In this document: piece after piece, positions 8,381 through 16,972 of the stretch | Layout: every line of letters starts with the position of its first letter | Numbering within the stretch: position 1 is the stretch's first letter | NCBI GenBank assembly: GCA_028284935.1 | Contig: JANQQQ010000039.1 | Location: 124,001 to 188,000 of the forward strand | DNA from: Croceivirga sp. | GTDB lineage: Bacteria > Bacteroidota > Bacteroidia > Flavobacteriales > Flavobacteriaceae | Direction: 5' to 3' | DNA: 64,000 bases | Notes under the pieces: generated by a model | Databases searched by the model: none | What the model saw: the letters and a program-made list of their open reading frames with translations, nothing else | What the model was told of the DNA's origin: nothing | Translations under genes and position numbers: made by a program

Positions 8381-8812
8381 ATGACGCTGGACAAAATCTT
8401 ATCTATTTCCGGAAAACCTGGACTTTATAAATTGTTAACGCAAACCCGGAGTGGATTTGTTGGAGAATCATTATTGGACGGAAAACGCCTTTCGGTTGGT
8501 ATTCGAAATAATGTCAGTGTACTATCAGAAATTGCTATTTACACCTTGGAAGAAGAAATTCCTTTGCGGGAAGTGTTCCAAAAAATCAAGGAAAAGGAAA
8601 ATGGTGGTAAAACTTCAGTGAGTCATAAAGATGATAAGCTAAAGTTAGAGGAGTATTTCTTTGAAGTCCTTCCAAATTATGATGAGGACCGTGTATATTC
8701 CAGTGATATAAAAAAGATTCTGCAGTGGTACAATATTCTCATTGATCAAGGGATTAATGATTTTTCTGAATCAGATAACGATGAAAAGGCTAAGGATCAA
8801 GAAGAAGAGTAA
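8381..8812 (+). CDS. DUF5606 family protein
   Basis: This is a 143-residue soluble protein of unknown function. The N-terminal about 75 residues, 'LDKILSISGKPGLYKLL' followed by 'FVGESLLDGKRLSVG' and 'SVLSEIAIYT', match the small beta-rich domain found throughout Bacteroidota (DUF5606). The C-terminal half, with 'YFFEVLPNYDEDRVYSSDIKKI', is a helical part that usually accompanies it. The tail is acidic (EKAKDQEEE). It lies downstream of def and upstream of a 360-base gene-free stretch. A role beside translation or protein maturation could be guessed from the neighbours but is not shown. Confidence 0.75.
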   Translation: MTLDKILSISGKPGLYKLLTQTRSGFVGESLLDGKRLSVGIRNNVSVLSEIAIYTLEEEIPLREVFQKIKEKENGGKTSVSHKDDKLKLEEYFFEVLPNYDEDRVYSSDIKKILQWYNILIDQGINDFSESDNDEKAKDQEEE

Positions 8813-9166
8813 GCACAATCTCAAACAGCATTTCCTTCATTCTATGGACTTAACCCCTCTTATAAACCCACAGTGAGATTTCACTATCATTATTTTAAAA
8901 CGCCTTGGTTTGTTATCAGGTGATGTTTCTATCTTGGGTAAAAGTCACATTTTGTGAAGCCCTCATTGTAAGAAAACAATAAAAGAGCAAACCATATTTT
9001 TTTGAATATGTAAGGTTCTAATTCACAAAGTTCTTTAGATGGTTAAAAACCAGCTTCGGAGAGCGGGAAAATCGTTTTAAATTTTAGGCATTTGAACATC
9101 ACCCCTGTGTAATTTCTAAAATTTGAGATATTTCGCTTCACCAAAGATTACCTCTTTAGGTCTTTG
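8813..9166. other. Gene-free intergenic stretch
   Basis: I find no open reading frame with coding character on either strand, no RNA-gene shape and no long repeat here. The only local structure is a weak AT-rich hairpin near 8993-9010 (CATAT/ATATG arms). It separates the DUF5606 gene from mazG. Confidence 0.5.
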
Positions 9167-9174
9167 TACTTTTG
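9167..9174 (+). promoter_or_regulatory. Putative -7 element before mazG
   Basis: TACTTTTG fits TAnnTTTG exactly and touches the first possible mazG ATG at 9175. If it is used, transcription would begin about 7 bases downstream, which makes the ATG at 9193 the first translatable start. A TTTG at the proper -33 distance is not evident. Confidence 0.4.
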
Positions 9175-9192
9175 ATGAGCAATTTAATTGAA

Positions 9193-9972
9193 ATGAATTC
9201 AAGAGAACAACAGATTTTGGCCTTTGACCGCTTATTAGACATCATGGACGATCTTAGGGAACAATGCCCTTGGGACCGCAAACAGACGATGGAAAGCTTA
9301 CGTCATCTGACCATAGAGGAAACCTACGAACTTGGGGATGCTATTTTGAACAATGATTTGAATGAGATAAAAAAGGAACTTGGGGATTTACTGCTCCATA
9401 TTGTTTTTTATGCCAAAATAGGTTCGGAAACCCAGGATTTTGATATTGCGGACGTGTCCAATGAAATCTGTGAAAAACTGATTAATAGACACCCACATAT
9501 CTATGGGGATGTAGATGCCGAGGACGAAGATGCCGTGAAGCGAAATTGGGAAAACATTAAACTAAAGGAAGGAAAAAAGAGTGTGCTTGAGGGGGTTCCC
9601 CTTAGCCTGCCTGCTCTCGTAAAAGCAAATAGAATTCAGGAGAAAGTGGCCGGTGTGGGATTTGACTGGGAGCAACCGGGACAAGTCTTTGAAAAACTAC
9701 AGGAAGAACTGGGGGAACTTCAAGCAGAAATAAATGTCGCCGATACCGATAACATCGAAAATGAATTTGGAGATGTTCTTTTTTCCATGGTGAATTATGC
9801 TCGGTTTTTAGGGATAAATCCGGAAAATGCCTTGGAACGTACCAACAAAAAATTCATGCAAAGGTTTCAATATTTGGAATCCAAAGCCAAAGCGCACTGT
9901 AAAAGCTTAAAAGATATGAGTTTGGCAGAAATGGATGTATTTTGGGAAGAAGCCAAAAAAGTCGAAAGTTAA
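9193..9972 (+). CDS. mazG: Nucleoside triphosphate pyrophosphohydrolase MazG
   Basis: MazG hydrolyses NTPs and dNTPs to the monophosphate and pyrophosphate, cleaning aberrant nucleotides and modulating ppGpp-linked stress. Two tandem all-alpha NTP-PPase domains are visible. The first has 'CPWDRKQTMESLRHLTIEETYEL' (split: CPWDRKQTMESLR, HLTIEETYEL) and 'KKELGDLLLHIVFYAK', giving the ExxE-12-28-ExxD metal motif. The second has 'LQEELGELQAEI' and 'ENEFGDVLFSMVNYAR'. About 259 residues is standard. The start at 9193 (MNSREQQIL) is chosen because it matches the conserved N-terminus and lies downstream of the -7 box. The ATG at 9175 is the alternative. Confidence 0.93.
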   Translation: MNSREQQILAFDRLLDIMDDLREQCPWDRKQTMESLRHLTIEETYELGDAILNNDLNEIKKELGDLLLHIVFYAKIGSETQDFDIADVSNEICEKLINRHPHIYGDVDAEDEDAVKRNWENIKLKEGKKSVLEGVPLSLPALVKANRIQEKVAGVGFDWEQPGQVFEKLQEELGELQAEINVADTDNIENEFGDVLFSMVNYARFLGINPENALERTNKKFMQRFQYLESKAKAHCKSLKDMSLAEMDVFWEEAKKVES

Positions 9973-10053
9973 ATGCAAAAGTTCAAATTGCTCAATTTAG
10001 ATGAATCATTTTTCCTTTCCATGGAGTTCAAAGGGGCCAATAACCATATCTAG
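9973..10053 (+). CDS. Possible 26-codon ORF between mazG and the MATE gene
   Basis: The base after the mazG stop opens an ATG frame of 26 codons that ends in TAG exactly before the TTG start of the MATE gene, so the three frames abut in the same phase. The peptide begins MQKFKLLNLDESFF and includes 'SMEFKGANNH'. It has no signal peptide or membrane span. It may be a translated coupling peptide, a decayed gene remnant or chance. No family is recognised. Confidence 0.25.
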   Translation: MQKFKLLNLDESFFLSMEFKGANNHI

Positions 10054-11439
10054 TTGCTGAATCAATACACAAAAGAATTTCCGTATAACCTAAAATTGGC
10101 ATCCCCAGTTGTATTGGGGATGCTTGGACATACATTTGTAGCCTTCGCTGATAATATTATGGTAGGGCAGCTAGGGACAGCTGAACTGGCTGCTGTTTCC
10201 TTGGGAAACAGCTTGGTATTGATGTTCATGTACGTAGGCATTGGCTTTTCAACAGCTATTACCCCCTTGGTTGCCGAAGCCGATGGTGCTGGAAATCATG
10301 GAGAAGCCAAAAAAGTGTTGAAGCATGGTATCTTGATGTGCATCTTTTTGGGGGTAGGGCTTTTCGGGCTCATTATGGCATGCAAACCTTTATTGTATCT
10401 GGCCCAACAACCGAAGGAAGTTGTGGAACTGGCCGTTCCTTATCTCAATTTGGTGGCGTTTTCCATTATTCCCATGATTATATTTCAAGCGTTTCGCCAG
10501 TTTTCAGAGGGGATGTCCCAAACCCGGTTTCCCATGTATGCCACCATTCTGGCCAACGTTTTGAATGTCATCATCAATTATTTATTGATTTTTGGAACTT
10601 TTGGTTTTCCAAAGTTGGGAATTATTGGAGCGGCCCTAGGGACCTTAATTTCTCGACTCGTTATGCTTATCTATTTATACTTCCTACTCTTCGCTAAGCA
10701 AGAATATACGGGCTTTGTTACCAATTTTAACTTTAAAAGTTTAAGCAAAAACACCATCAACAAACTGGTCAATTTAGGTTTTCCGTCGTCCTTACAGGTG
10801 TTCTTTGAGGTGGCCATTTTTACTGCTGCCATTTGGTTGAGCGGTGTATTGGGGAAGAATGCCCAGGCTGCCAATCAGATTGCATTGAACCTCAGCAGCA
10901 TGACCTATATGGTAGGTGTAGGGCTTAGTGTGGCTGCCATGGTGCGCGTTGGGAACCAAAAAGGTCTTCAGCGGTTTATGGATTTAAGGCGCATTGGAAA
11001 ATCAATTTTCCTGCTCACCTTCCTTATTGAAATCCTTTTTGCCACTATTTTCATTGTTGGTAAGGATTGGTTGCCTACCATTTATTTGGATGTAGGGGAT
11101 GTGAAAAACCAGGCGGACAATCTTGAGGTTATTGGGTTAGCTGCCCAATTGTTGTTGGTGGCGGCCTTTTTCCAAATCTCAGATGGTATTCAAGTAGTTG
11201 TGCTTGGTGCGCTCAGAGGTATCCAAGATGTTAAGATACCCACTGCAATAACGTTTGTGGCCTATTGGTTGGTTGGATTTCCAATTTCCTATTATCTGGG
11301 ACTTCACACCGAATTAAAAAGTATGGGTATTTGGATCGGTCTTCTTTCAGGGCTTACGGCTTCAGGTGTTATGTTGTATATTCGATTTCATATTTTGACA
11401 AATAACCTAATTGCGAAAAAGGTAAATGGAACTACCTAA
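10054..11439 (+). CDS. MATE family efflux transporter
   Basis: This 461-residue inner-membrane protein has about twelve hydrophobic spans. The MATE marks are 'LASPVVLGMLGHTFVAFADNIMVGQLG' (split: LASPVVLGMLGHTF, VAFADNIMVGQLG), 'AAVSLGNSL', 'TAITPLVAEADGAG' and the second-half repeat 'NQIALNLSSMTYMVGVGLSVAA'. MATE pumps export cationic or organic compounds in exchange for Na+ or H+; the substrate is not readable. Translation appears to start at TTG 10054, as no ATG precedes the conserved first helix. Its last 14 bases overlap the next small gene, suggesting coupled translation. Confidence 0.9.
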   Translation: MLNQYTKEFPYNLKLASPVVLGMLGHTFVAFADNIMVGQLGTAELAAVSLGNSLVLMFMYVGIGFSTAITPLVAEADGAGNHGEAKKVLKHGILMCIFLGVGLFGLIMACKPLLYLAQQPKEVVELAVPYLNLVAFSIIPMIIFQAFRQFSEGMSQTRFPMYATILANVLNVIINYLLIFGTFGFPKLGIIGAALGTLISRLVMLIYLYFLLFAKQEYTGFVTNFNFKSLSKNTINKLVNLGFPSSLQVFFEVAIFTAAIWLSGVLGKNAQAANQIALNLSSMTYMVGVGLSVAAMVRVGNQKGLQRFMDLRRIGKSIFLLTFLIEILFATIFIVGKDWLPTIYLDVGDVKNQADNLEVIGLAAQLLLVAAFFQISDGIQVVVLGALRGIQDVKIPTAITFVAYWLVGFPISYYLGLHTELKSMGIWIGLLSGLTASGVMLYIRFHILTNNLIAKKVNGTT

Positions 11440-11653
11440 ATTTTTACTTGGTGACAATACGGATTTTCCTGAGGGTATTTACATTGTACATACGGAGTAT
11501 CCACGTTTTATCATTAACCTTGAAAATGACGATGTGGAATGGTTGGAGGAGTTTTCCAAGGATGACGAAGACGAATTGGAATCCGAGGCAGAAAACCTTA
11601 TCAAGGCTGCTACGGCATTTTACGATAGGGAAGTGTCACGTTATGAAAACTAA
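11426..11653 (+). CDS. Small acidic conserved hypothetical protein
   Basis: This is a 75-residue soluble protein of unknown function. It begins MELPKFLLGDNTDFPEGIYI, has 'HTEYPRFIINLENDDVEW' and an acidic helix rich in Asp and Glu (about residues 38-58). There is no signal sequence or membrane span. The start lies within the 3' end of the MATE gene (14-base overlap), and the PAP2 gene starts 5 bases after its stop, so it sits in an operon. Codon use and the packed spacing support a real gene. I recall similar short proteins in flavobacteria but no assigned function. Confidence 0.7.
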   Translation: MELPKFLLGDNTDFPEGIYIVHTEYPRFIINLENDDVEWLEEFSKDDEDELESEAENLIKAATAFYDREVSRYEN

Positions 11654-11658
11654 AGGTC

Positions 11659-12225
11659 TTGGAAGAAATCGTTCAGCTTGATAAGGAATTATTTCTGATT
11701 TTAAATGGCCTAGGTACCACATCCTGGGATGGATTTTGGATGTTCGTAACTGACAAATGGGGTTCCATACCTTTTTATCTTCTCCTTTTGGTACTGTCCA
11801 TAAAACAATTGGGTTGGAAAAAGACGGGAATACTCCTTGTGGGAATTGCCTTTCTAATAACCGTTACGGATCAGTTGGGTAACTTCTTTAAATATGGTAT
11901 CGGTCGCTATCGACCATGCCATGATATGGAAGTCTCAAGTTTAATGCGTTTGGTCAAACATTCCTGTGGTGGAAAATTTGGCTTCTTCTCAGCCCATGCG
12001 GCCAATTCTATGGCATTGGCAAGTTACTTCAGCTACATTTTGGGCATGCAGGTAAAATGGTTGTCAGGGGTGCTATTTACCTGGGCCTTTCTTGTGGGGT
12101 ATAGTCGAATTTACATTGGAGTACATTACCCTGGAGATGTGCTTTTTGGAATGCTCTTAGGACTTTTCTTTGGGTGGTTGTTTGCTCGTGTTTATGTCTT
12201 AACCGTTAACAAAACAGGAGTATGA
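11659..12225 (+). CDS. PAP2 superfamily membrane phosphatase
   Basis: This is a 188-residue polytopic membrane phosphatase. The three PAP2 motifs are K78-x6-R85-P86 in 'KYGIGRYRP', S111-A-H113 in 'FFSAHAAN' (SAH instead of the usual SGH, common in this phylum) and R150-x5-H156-x3-D160 in 'SRIYIGVHYPGD'. Such enzymes act on undecaprenyl pyrophosphate, phosphatidate or lipid A phosphates at the periplasmic face. The start is TTG at 11659, 5 bases after the previous stop. It overlaps the ArnT-like gene by 4 bases, and that pairing points to lipid A or lipid-carrier phosphate processing, although BacA-like recycling is equally possible. Confidence 0.88.
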   Translation: MEEIVQLDKELFLILNGLGTTSWDGFWMFVTDKWGSIPFYLLLLVLSIKQLGWKKTGILLVGIAFLITVTDQLGNFFKYGIGRYRPCHDMEVSSLMRLVKHSCGGKFGFFSAHAANSMALASYFSYILGMQVKWLSGVLFTWAFLVGYSRIYIGVHYPGDVLFGMLLGLFFGWLFARVYVLTVNKTGV

Positions 12226-13880
12226 TAACGGACGTGCGGTATAGGTTTTTGTTGCTTTTAGTGGGTCTGATATATATTGCTGGAATGTTCGTTACCCTTT
12301 TTGAGAACGACTCCGCCCAATTTGCTGTAATGGCCATGCGAATGGTTCAAGAAAATGATTTCCTTAACCTCTTTAAGGGTCCTGAAGAATATCTGGACAA
12401 GCCCCATATGCATTATTGGTTGGCCGCGCTTTCGTTCAAGGTTTTTGGGGTTCATGATTGGGCCTATAGGATTCCAGGAATATTGGTTACATTCTTAGGT
12501 GCATATAGCTGTTTTGGGTTGGGAAAGTTGCTGTACAATACTGATGTTGGAAAGTTTGCGGCCCTTATTTTTTTAACCTGCCAAACCATAGTATTAGGGG
12601 CAATTGACGTAAGAACCGATGCCGTGTTGACGGGCTTTACCATATTTTCAATTTGGCATTTGGTGGGATATCTCGAAAAAAATTCCTTGCGGCACATTGT
12701 TTTGGGTGCTTTTGGTGCGGGCATGGCCTTCTCAACCAAAGGTCAAATAGCAGTATTGGTCATTGGAGTTTGTCTTATTTGTCACTTGACCTACACAAGA
12801 AAATGGTATCGTTTTGTGAATTGGAAGGTCTTGGTAGCCCTTTTGGTTTTTGGGTTGACCATTTCACCAATGCTTTATGCCTATTACCATCAGTTTGATT
12901 TGCATCCTGAAAAGATCATTCGTGGGCGTAGCGACCGCAGTGGTATTTTCTTTATTTTTTGGGAACAAAGCTTTGAACGTTTGAGCGGTGAGGGTGTTGG
13001 TAAAAACAGTAGTGATTACTTCTTTTTCTTTCATACGTTTTTATGGGTGTTTCTTCCCTGGACCGTTCTTGGATTAATTGCCTACTGGTGGCGGGCAAAA
13101 GCTTTTGTGAAACTGAAATTCAAATACCATCCTTCTTTTGAGTTTTTGACGTTGGGTGGGATTGCCCTTATTTTTTTCATTATCAGTTTTGCGCAGTTCA
13201 AATTGCCACACTACATGAACATTATGATGCCCTTGTTTTCAATTTTGACGGCATCGTATCTCCACAGTTTGCACAAATACACCAAAAGCAAGGCGATAAA
13301 GGGCCTTTTGGGAATTCAATACTTTATTTTGGCGGTAGTCTTCATTTTTTCACTTCTGATTTGTTTCTATGTGTTCAAACTCAAGGATGTATGGGCCTAC
13401 GCGCTATTGGTCACCGCTTTACTTCTGATTGTGTATTTCTGTTTAAAGCAAGAAGCGTATTATTTAAGGCTGATTACCCTATCCGTATATGCATCACTTT
13501 TACTCAATGGGGTCATGAACGTCCATTTTTATCCATCGCTATTGAACTACCAGGGAGGTTCTGAAATGGCCTTGGAAGTGCAAAAAAATGGAATTGCCAC
13601 CGATAGTATCTATAAGTTTACAAACAGGCATACTTGGGCGTTGGATTTCTACAATAAGGAACCTGTAAAGATTTTGCCATTATCCCAATTAAAAAATAAA
13701 AAGGATGTTTGGGTTTATGTAGATGCAAAGGAATTGGAAACCCTTCAAAAAGCAGGTTTCGATTGGGACAAGCAATTGAGTGTTGATCAGTTTAGAATTA
13801 CCCGATTGCAACTTAAATTTTTAGCCCCTTCAACACGATATAAAAAACTAAACAAAATGCACTTGGTGCATTTGAATTAG
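12222..13880 (+). CDS. ArnT-like GT-C glycosyltransferase (GT83/PMT family)
   Basis: This 552-residue inner-membrane enzyme has about ten to twelve spans and a periplasmic C-terminal part. The first extracytoplasmic loop holds the acidic GT-C motif in 'FENDSAQFAVMAMRM' and 'YLDKPHMHYWLAALSF', typical of ArnT, which moves a sugar from a polyprenyl-phosphate donor onto lipid A. Further family features are 'DWAYRIPGIL' and 'DVRTDAVLTG'. It overlaps the PAP2 gene by 4 bases. The convergent flippase-like gene overlaps its 3' end by 4 bases. Donor supply by the GtrB/ArnC-like GT2 at 14733-15695 is an attractive inference. Confidence 0.85.
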   Translation: MITDVRYRFLLLLVGLIYIAGMFVTLFENDSAQFAVMAMRMVQENDFLNLFKGPEEYLDKPHMHYWLAALSFKVFGVHDWAYRIPGILVTFLGAYSCFGLGKLLYNTDVGKFAALIFLTCQTIVLGAIDVRTDAVLTGFTIFSIWHLVGYLEKNSLRHIVLGAFGAGMAFSTKGQIAVLVIGVCLICHLTYTRKWYRFVNWKVLVALLVFGLTISPMLYAYYHQFDLHPEKIIRGRSDRSGIFFIFWEQSFERLSGEGVGKNSSDYFFFFHTFLWVFLPWTVLGLIAYWWRAKAFVKLKFKYHPSFEFLTLGGIALIFFIISFAQFKLPHYMNIMMPLFSILTASYLHSLHKYTKSKAIKGLLGIQYFILAVVFIFSLLICFYVFKLKDVWAYALLVTALLLIVYFCLKQEAYYLRLITLSVYASLLLNGVMNVHFYPSLLNYQGGSEMALEVQKNGIATDSIYKFTNRHTWALDFYNKEPVKILPLSQLKNKKDVWVYVDAKELETLQKAGFDWDKQLSVDQFRITRLQLKFLAPSTRYKKLNKMHLVHLN

Positions 13881-14752
13881 GGAATAACGGTTTCCAGTTC
13901 CGGTTTCTTAAAGTGGTATACAATGCCAAAAAAGGAACCCAAGGCCGTAATCAGGAAAAAGACAAAACTTATCCCTATGGCCGTATTGGCATCCAGTCCC
14001 AACCATTTGGCCCCATAGAGGAAGGTGACTTCCCGACTCCCAATCCCGCCTATGGTCAAAGGGATTACCGAAACAATGGATGAAATCATAAAGATGAACA
14101 GGTATACCAAACTGCTTCCGGTTAGTCCAAGGGCCTTTATGATGCAAAATGTTGCTCCCAACTGAATGGCCTGTAGTAATGCCGAATATCCAAAAGAGCT
14201 CCAAAATATGGGAAGTGCGTAAGAAAAAAAATGCTTATTGATTATCCAAAAAGCCATTATGCCGATTGGAATGGCCGTCCAAAAAAGCCATTCCATTCCT
14301 TTGAAAAGAGGTATTTGTAGAATACCGGCCAACAAACAGGAATAAATAAGAATTAAAAGCATACCGCTTAATCTGTCCAAGAGTAAAACGCCCACAACCC
14401 TTTTGGTCCTTACCTGGAATTTTTTCTTTATCACGTATCCTTTGTAGGCATCTCCACCAATACCTCCGGGTAAAAACAAATTATAGAACATACCGAGCAA
14501 ATACAACCTTAGATTGCTCAATTGGGTCAATGGAACTCCAATCACATGAAAATAAAGGTTGAGTCGAAACGAATTAAAAACCTTGGAAAGGATAAAAAGT
14601 AAGGATGCAGCTGCAAGCCATATCCAATTTGCTGATTTAAGGACATACAGGACTTCCCGAAAATCAACTTTAGTAAAAATGAAGTAAATCAGAAAAAGGC
14701 TGATCACCGTCTTTAAGGCAGTGGTCAGGAGTTTACGCTGCTTTTCCGTCAC
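13877..14752 (-). CDS. Flippase-like / lysylphosphatidylglycerol synthase TM-domain protein
   Basis: This 291-residue protein with about eight membrane spans belongs to the UPF0104/YbhN type (LPG_synthase_TM). Marks include 'LYFHVIGVPLTQLSNLRLY', 'LFLPGGIGGDAYKGY' with the conserved PGGxGGD/G turn, 'RVVGVLLLDRLSGM', and 'IPLTIGGIGSREVTF' near the C-terminus. The aminoacyltransferase domain of MprF is absent. The function of stand-alone members is unsettled; some are proposed lipid flippases. It overlaps the GT2 gene upstream by 20 bases, so both are co-transcribed and may jointly handle a lipid-linked sugar. Confidence 0.85.
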   Translation of the reverse strand: MTEKQRKLLTTALKTVISLFLIYFIFTKVDFREVLYVLKSANWIWLAAASLLFILSKVFNSFRLNLYFHVIGVPLTQLSNLRLYLLGMFYNLFLPGGIGGDAYKGYVIKKKFQVRTKRVVGVLLLDRLSGMLLILIYSCLLAGILQIPLFKGMEWLFWTAIPIGIMAFWIINKHFFSYALPIFWSSFGYSALLQAIQLGATFCIIKALGLTGSSLVYLFIFMISSIVSVIPLTIGGIGSREVTFLYGAKWLGLDANTAIGISFVFFLITALGSFFGIVYHFKKPELETVIP

Positions 14753-15695
14753 CTATGGTTATTTTTTTGATACGGTAAGGGCGTTTGGATTGTGATTCGT
14801 AATAGGTACGAATGAGCAACTCCATAACAATACCAATGGTGAACAATTGGATGCCACCAAGAATGAACATCATACCAAAAATCAACAGAGGGCGTGTGCC
14901 AATATCCTGTCCAAATCCAAACTTCACAATGAGGAGGTAGGTTTCGATCAAAATGCCAAGAATGATCAATAGAACGCCGAAAATTCCAAACAAATGGATA
15001 GGGCGTTGGAAGTATTTCCTGATGAAAAGCAATAGCATCATATCGGCTACTACTTTAAAAACACGCTCCAATCCGTATTTGGATTTTCCTGCATGTCTGG
15101 CGTGGTGCTTAACAGGAACCTGTTTTATTTGAGCGCCCTCCAAAAAGGCCAACAAAGTAATAAATCGGTGCATTTCGCCGTATAGGTTCAATCCCTTTGC
15201 TATTTCCTTAGTGAATATTTTGAGTGCGCAACCGTTGTCCTTGATATTCAATTTGGTCACTCTTCTCACTAAAAAGTTGGCAATTTTGGATGGGATTTTC
15301 TTGATGAGGGAATCTTTGCGTTTTTGCCGGATACCGGTGATGAGATCGTATTCTCCGCCAACCGCAAATCCAAGCATTTTTGGAATGTCGGATGGATCGT
15401 TCTGTAGATCGCCATCCATTGTTATGATGTACTCCCCTTGGGCATGGTCAATACCGGCGGCCAATGCCAAACTTTGACCATAGTTCTTTTTAAGTTCGAT
15501 AAGGGTGACGAAATCATCATTCATATCACCGACCACCTTTTTTGTGCTGTCCGTTGAAAAATCATCCACATAGATAATTTGGTAATGGTAACCAGTAAGG
15601 CTTTCGTGAATCTTTTGGGTCAGCAGTTCAACATTGTCCTGTTCATTGTAAAGGGGAACAACTATGGAAAGAAGGGCATTGGTGACGGGTTGCAT
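14733..15695 (-). CDS. GT2 glycosyltransferase, GtrB/ArnC/DPM1-like
   Basis: This 320-residue protein has an N-terminal GT-A domain ('LSIVVPLYNEQDNVELL', 'IIYVDDFSTDST', 'GQSLALAAGIDHA', 'MDGDLQNDP') followed by two C-terminal membrane spans (about residues 230-255 and 270-290) and a basic tail. This is the GtrB/ArnC architecture: enzymes that load a sugar on undecaprenyl phosphate at the cytosolic face. The catalytic DxD-like 'MDGDLQNDPSDI' is intact. With the flippase-like protein next to it and the convergent ArnT-like transferase, it could supply a lipid-linked donor. The identity of the sugar is unknown. Confidence 0.9.
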   Translation of the reverse strand: MQPVTNALLSIVVPLYNEQDNVELLTQKIHESLTGYHYQIIYVDDFSTDSTKKVVGDMNDDFVTLIELKKNYGQSLALAAGIDHAQGEYIITMDGDLQNDPSDIPKMLGFAVGGEYDLITGIRQKRKDSLIKKIPSKIANFLVRRVTKLNIKDNGCALKIFTKEIAKGLNLYGEMHRFITLLAFLEGAQIKQVPVKHHARHAGKSKYGLERVFKVVADMMLLLFIRKYFQRPIHLFGIFGVLLIILGILIETYLLIVKFGFGQDIGTRPLLIFGMMFILGGIQLFTIGIVMELLIRTYYESQSKRPYRIKKITIGDGKAA

Positions 15696-15773
15696 GTATC
15701 ACGATTAAATTGCAGTAAATTTAGGATTATTCATGCTAACAAGGAATTCTTTCAAACATCTAAGGGATTAACC

Positions 15774-16802
15774 TTACTGAATGTCTTCCTGTACCAGCAA
15801 TTTTTGAGCTGCTAAAACGGGGGAGATAGTCTTATTTTCAATACCTATAAGATATTCCTTCATATGCTTTTTTACATTTTCCTTATCAAAAAAACGTGTT
15901 TTTAATTGTTCTTCAATGGTTTGCAAAAACCAGTTTTTGTTTTGTCTCGTCCTATTATCTTCAAAATGCCCATCTTCTTTGGTACCCTCTAAAAACGTAA
16001 CAATGATTTCCCAAATGGCATCAATACCCAAATTGTTCAGGGAGGAACAACTGGTAACTTTGGGTATCCATTGATTTTCTTTTGGGGGATATAGGTGCAA
16101 GGCCCTTTTAAACTCTGTCATGGCATGCTTGACCGCTTTTATATTTTCTCCATCGGCCTTATTGATGACCACGGCATCAGCCATTTCCATTATACCGCGT
16201 TTTACACCTTGGAGTTCGTCCCCGGCACCGGCCAATTTTAATAATAGGAAAAAGTCGACCATGCTATGAACCAAGGTTTCGCTTTGTCCCACCCCGACAG
16301 TTTCCACAAGTATCACGTCATAGCCTGCCGCTTCACACAAAATAATGGTCTCCCGCGTTCTTTTTGCTACTCCACCCAACGAATCTTGTGCAGGTGAAGG
16401 CCTTATAAAGGCATTGGGATCTTTGGATAATTTTTCCATACGGGTTTTATCCCCCAAAATACTTCCTTTGGTAATGGAGCTGGAAGGATCAACAGCCAAA
16501 ACCGCAACCTTTTTTCCTAAATGGGTCAAGTAGGTTCCAAAAGCTTCTATAAAAGTACTTTTGCCTACCCCTGGAACTCCGGTAATCCCTATTCGTACAC
16601 TTTCCGTTTCAACTTGAAGACAGTTGGTCACCAGGTGTTCGGCTAACCCCATGTCTTGGGGCCGAGAACTTTCAATTAAGGTTATGGCCTTTGCCAAAGC
16701 AGTGTTATCACCCTTAATTAACCCTTTGAATAGTATATTGGTATCAATGGACTGTTGCTTCTTTTTTTTCTGCTGGTAGGAATTTCCTTTTCTAACGGCC
16801 AA
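15774..16802 (-). CDS. meaB: Methylmalonyl-CoA mutase-associated GTPase MeaB
   Basis: This 342-residue G3E-family GTPase protects and reloads adenosylcobalamin-dependent methylmalonyl-CoA mutase. Motifs: Walker A 'GVPGVGKSTFIEAFG' (about residues 77-91), 'AVDPSSSITKGSILGDKTRM', the Walker B/G3 stretch 'VETVGVGQSE', and the base-recognition 'VINKADGEN'. The N-terminus has a poly-Lys/Gln stretch (QQKKKKQQ), and the C-terminal helices are those of the dimerisation arm. No mutase genes are in the window, but a cobalamin adenosyltransferase is encoded at 31715-32278, so the cell plausibly uses this B12 pathway. Confidence 0.93.
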   Translation of the reverse strand: MAVRKGNSYQQKKKKQQSIDTNILFKGLIKGDNTALAKAITLIESSRPQDMGLAEHLVTNCLQVETESVRIGITGVPGVGKSTFIEAFGTYLTHLGKKVAVLAVDPSSSITKGSILGDKTRMEKLSKDPNAFIRPSPAQDSLGGVAKRTRETIILCEAAGYDVILVETVGVGQSETLVHSMVDFFLLLKLAGAGDELQGVKRGIMEMADAVVINKADGENIKAVKHAMTEFKRALHLYPPKENQWIPKVTSCSSLNNLGIDAIWEIIVTFLEGTKEDGHFEDNRTRQNKNWFLQTIEEQLKTRFFDKENVKKHMKEYLIGIENKTISPVLAAQKLLVQEDIQ

Positions 16803-16972
16803 AATCCACTCGTTTTAATTTCAGTAACTAAATTAACATAAAAAGAGGTTTTCTTTAGTGAGCTAGGAGCTGGAACAGATTCCCCAAAAATTGTTAAAAT
16901 CTGATAAATGTTTCAAATTTTGCCACATTGGATTTTTATTTCAGTCTATAAAGCAACAACAAACCGACCATT

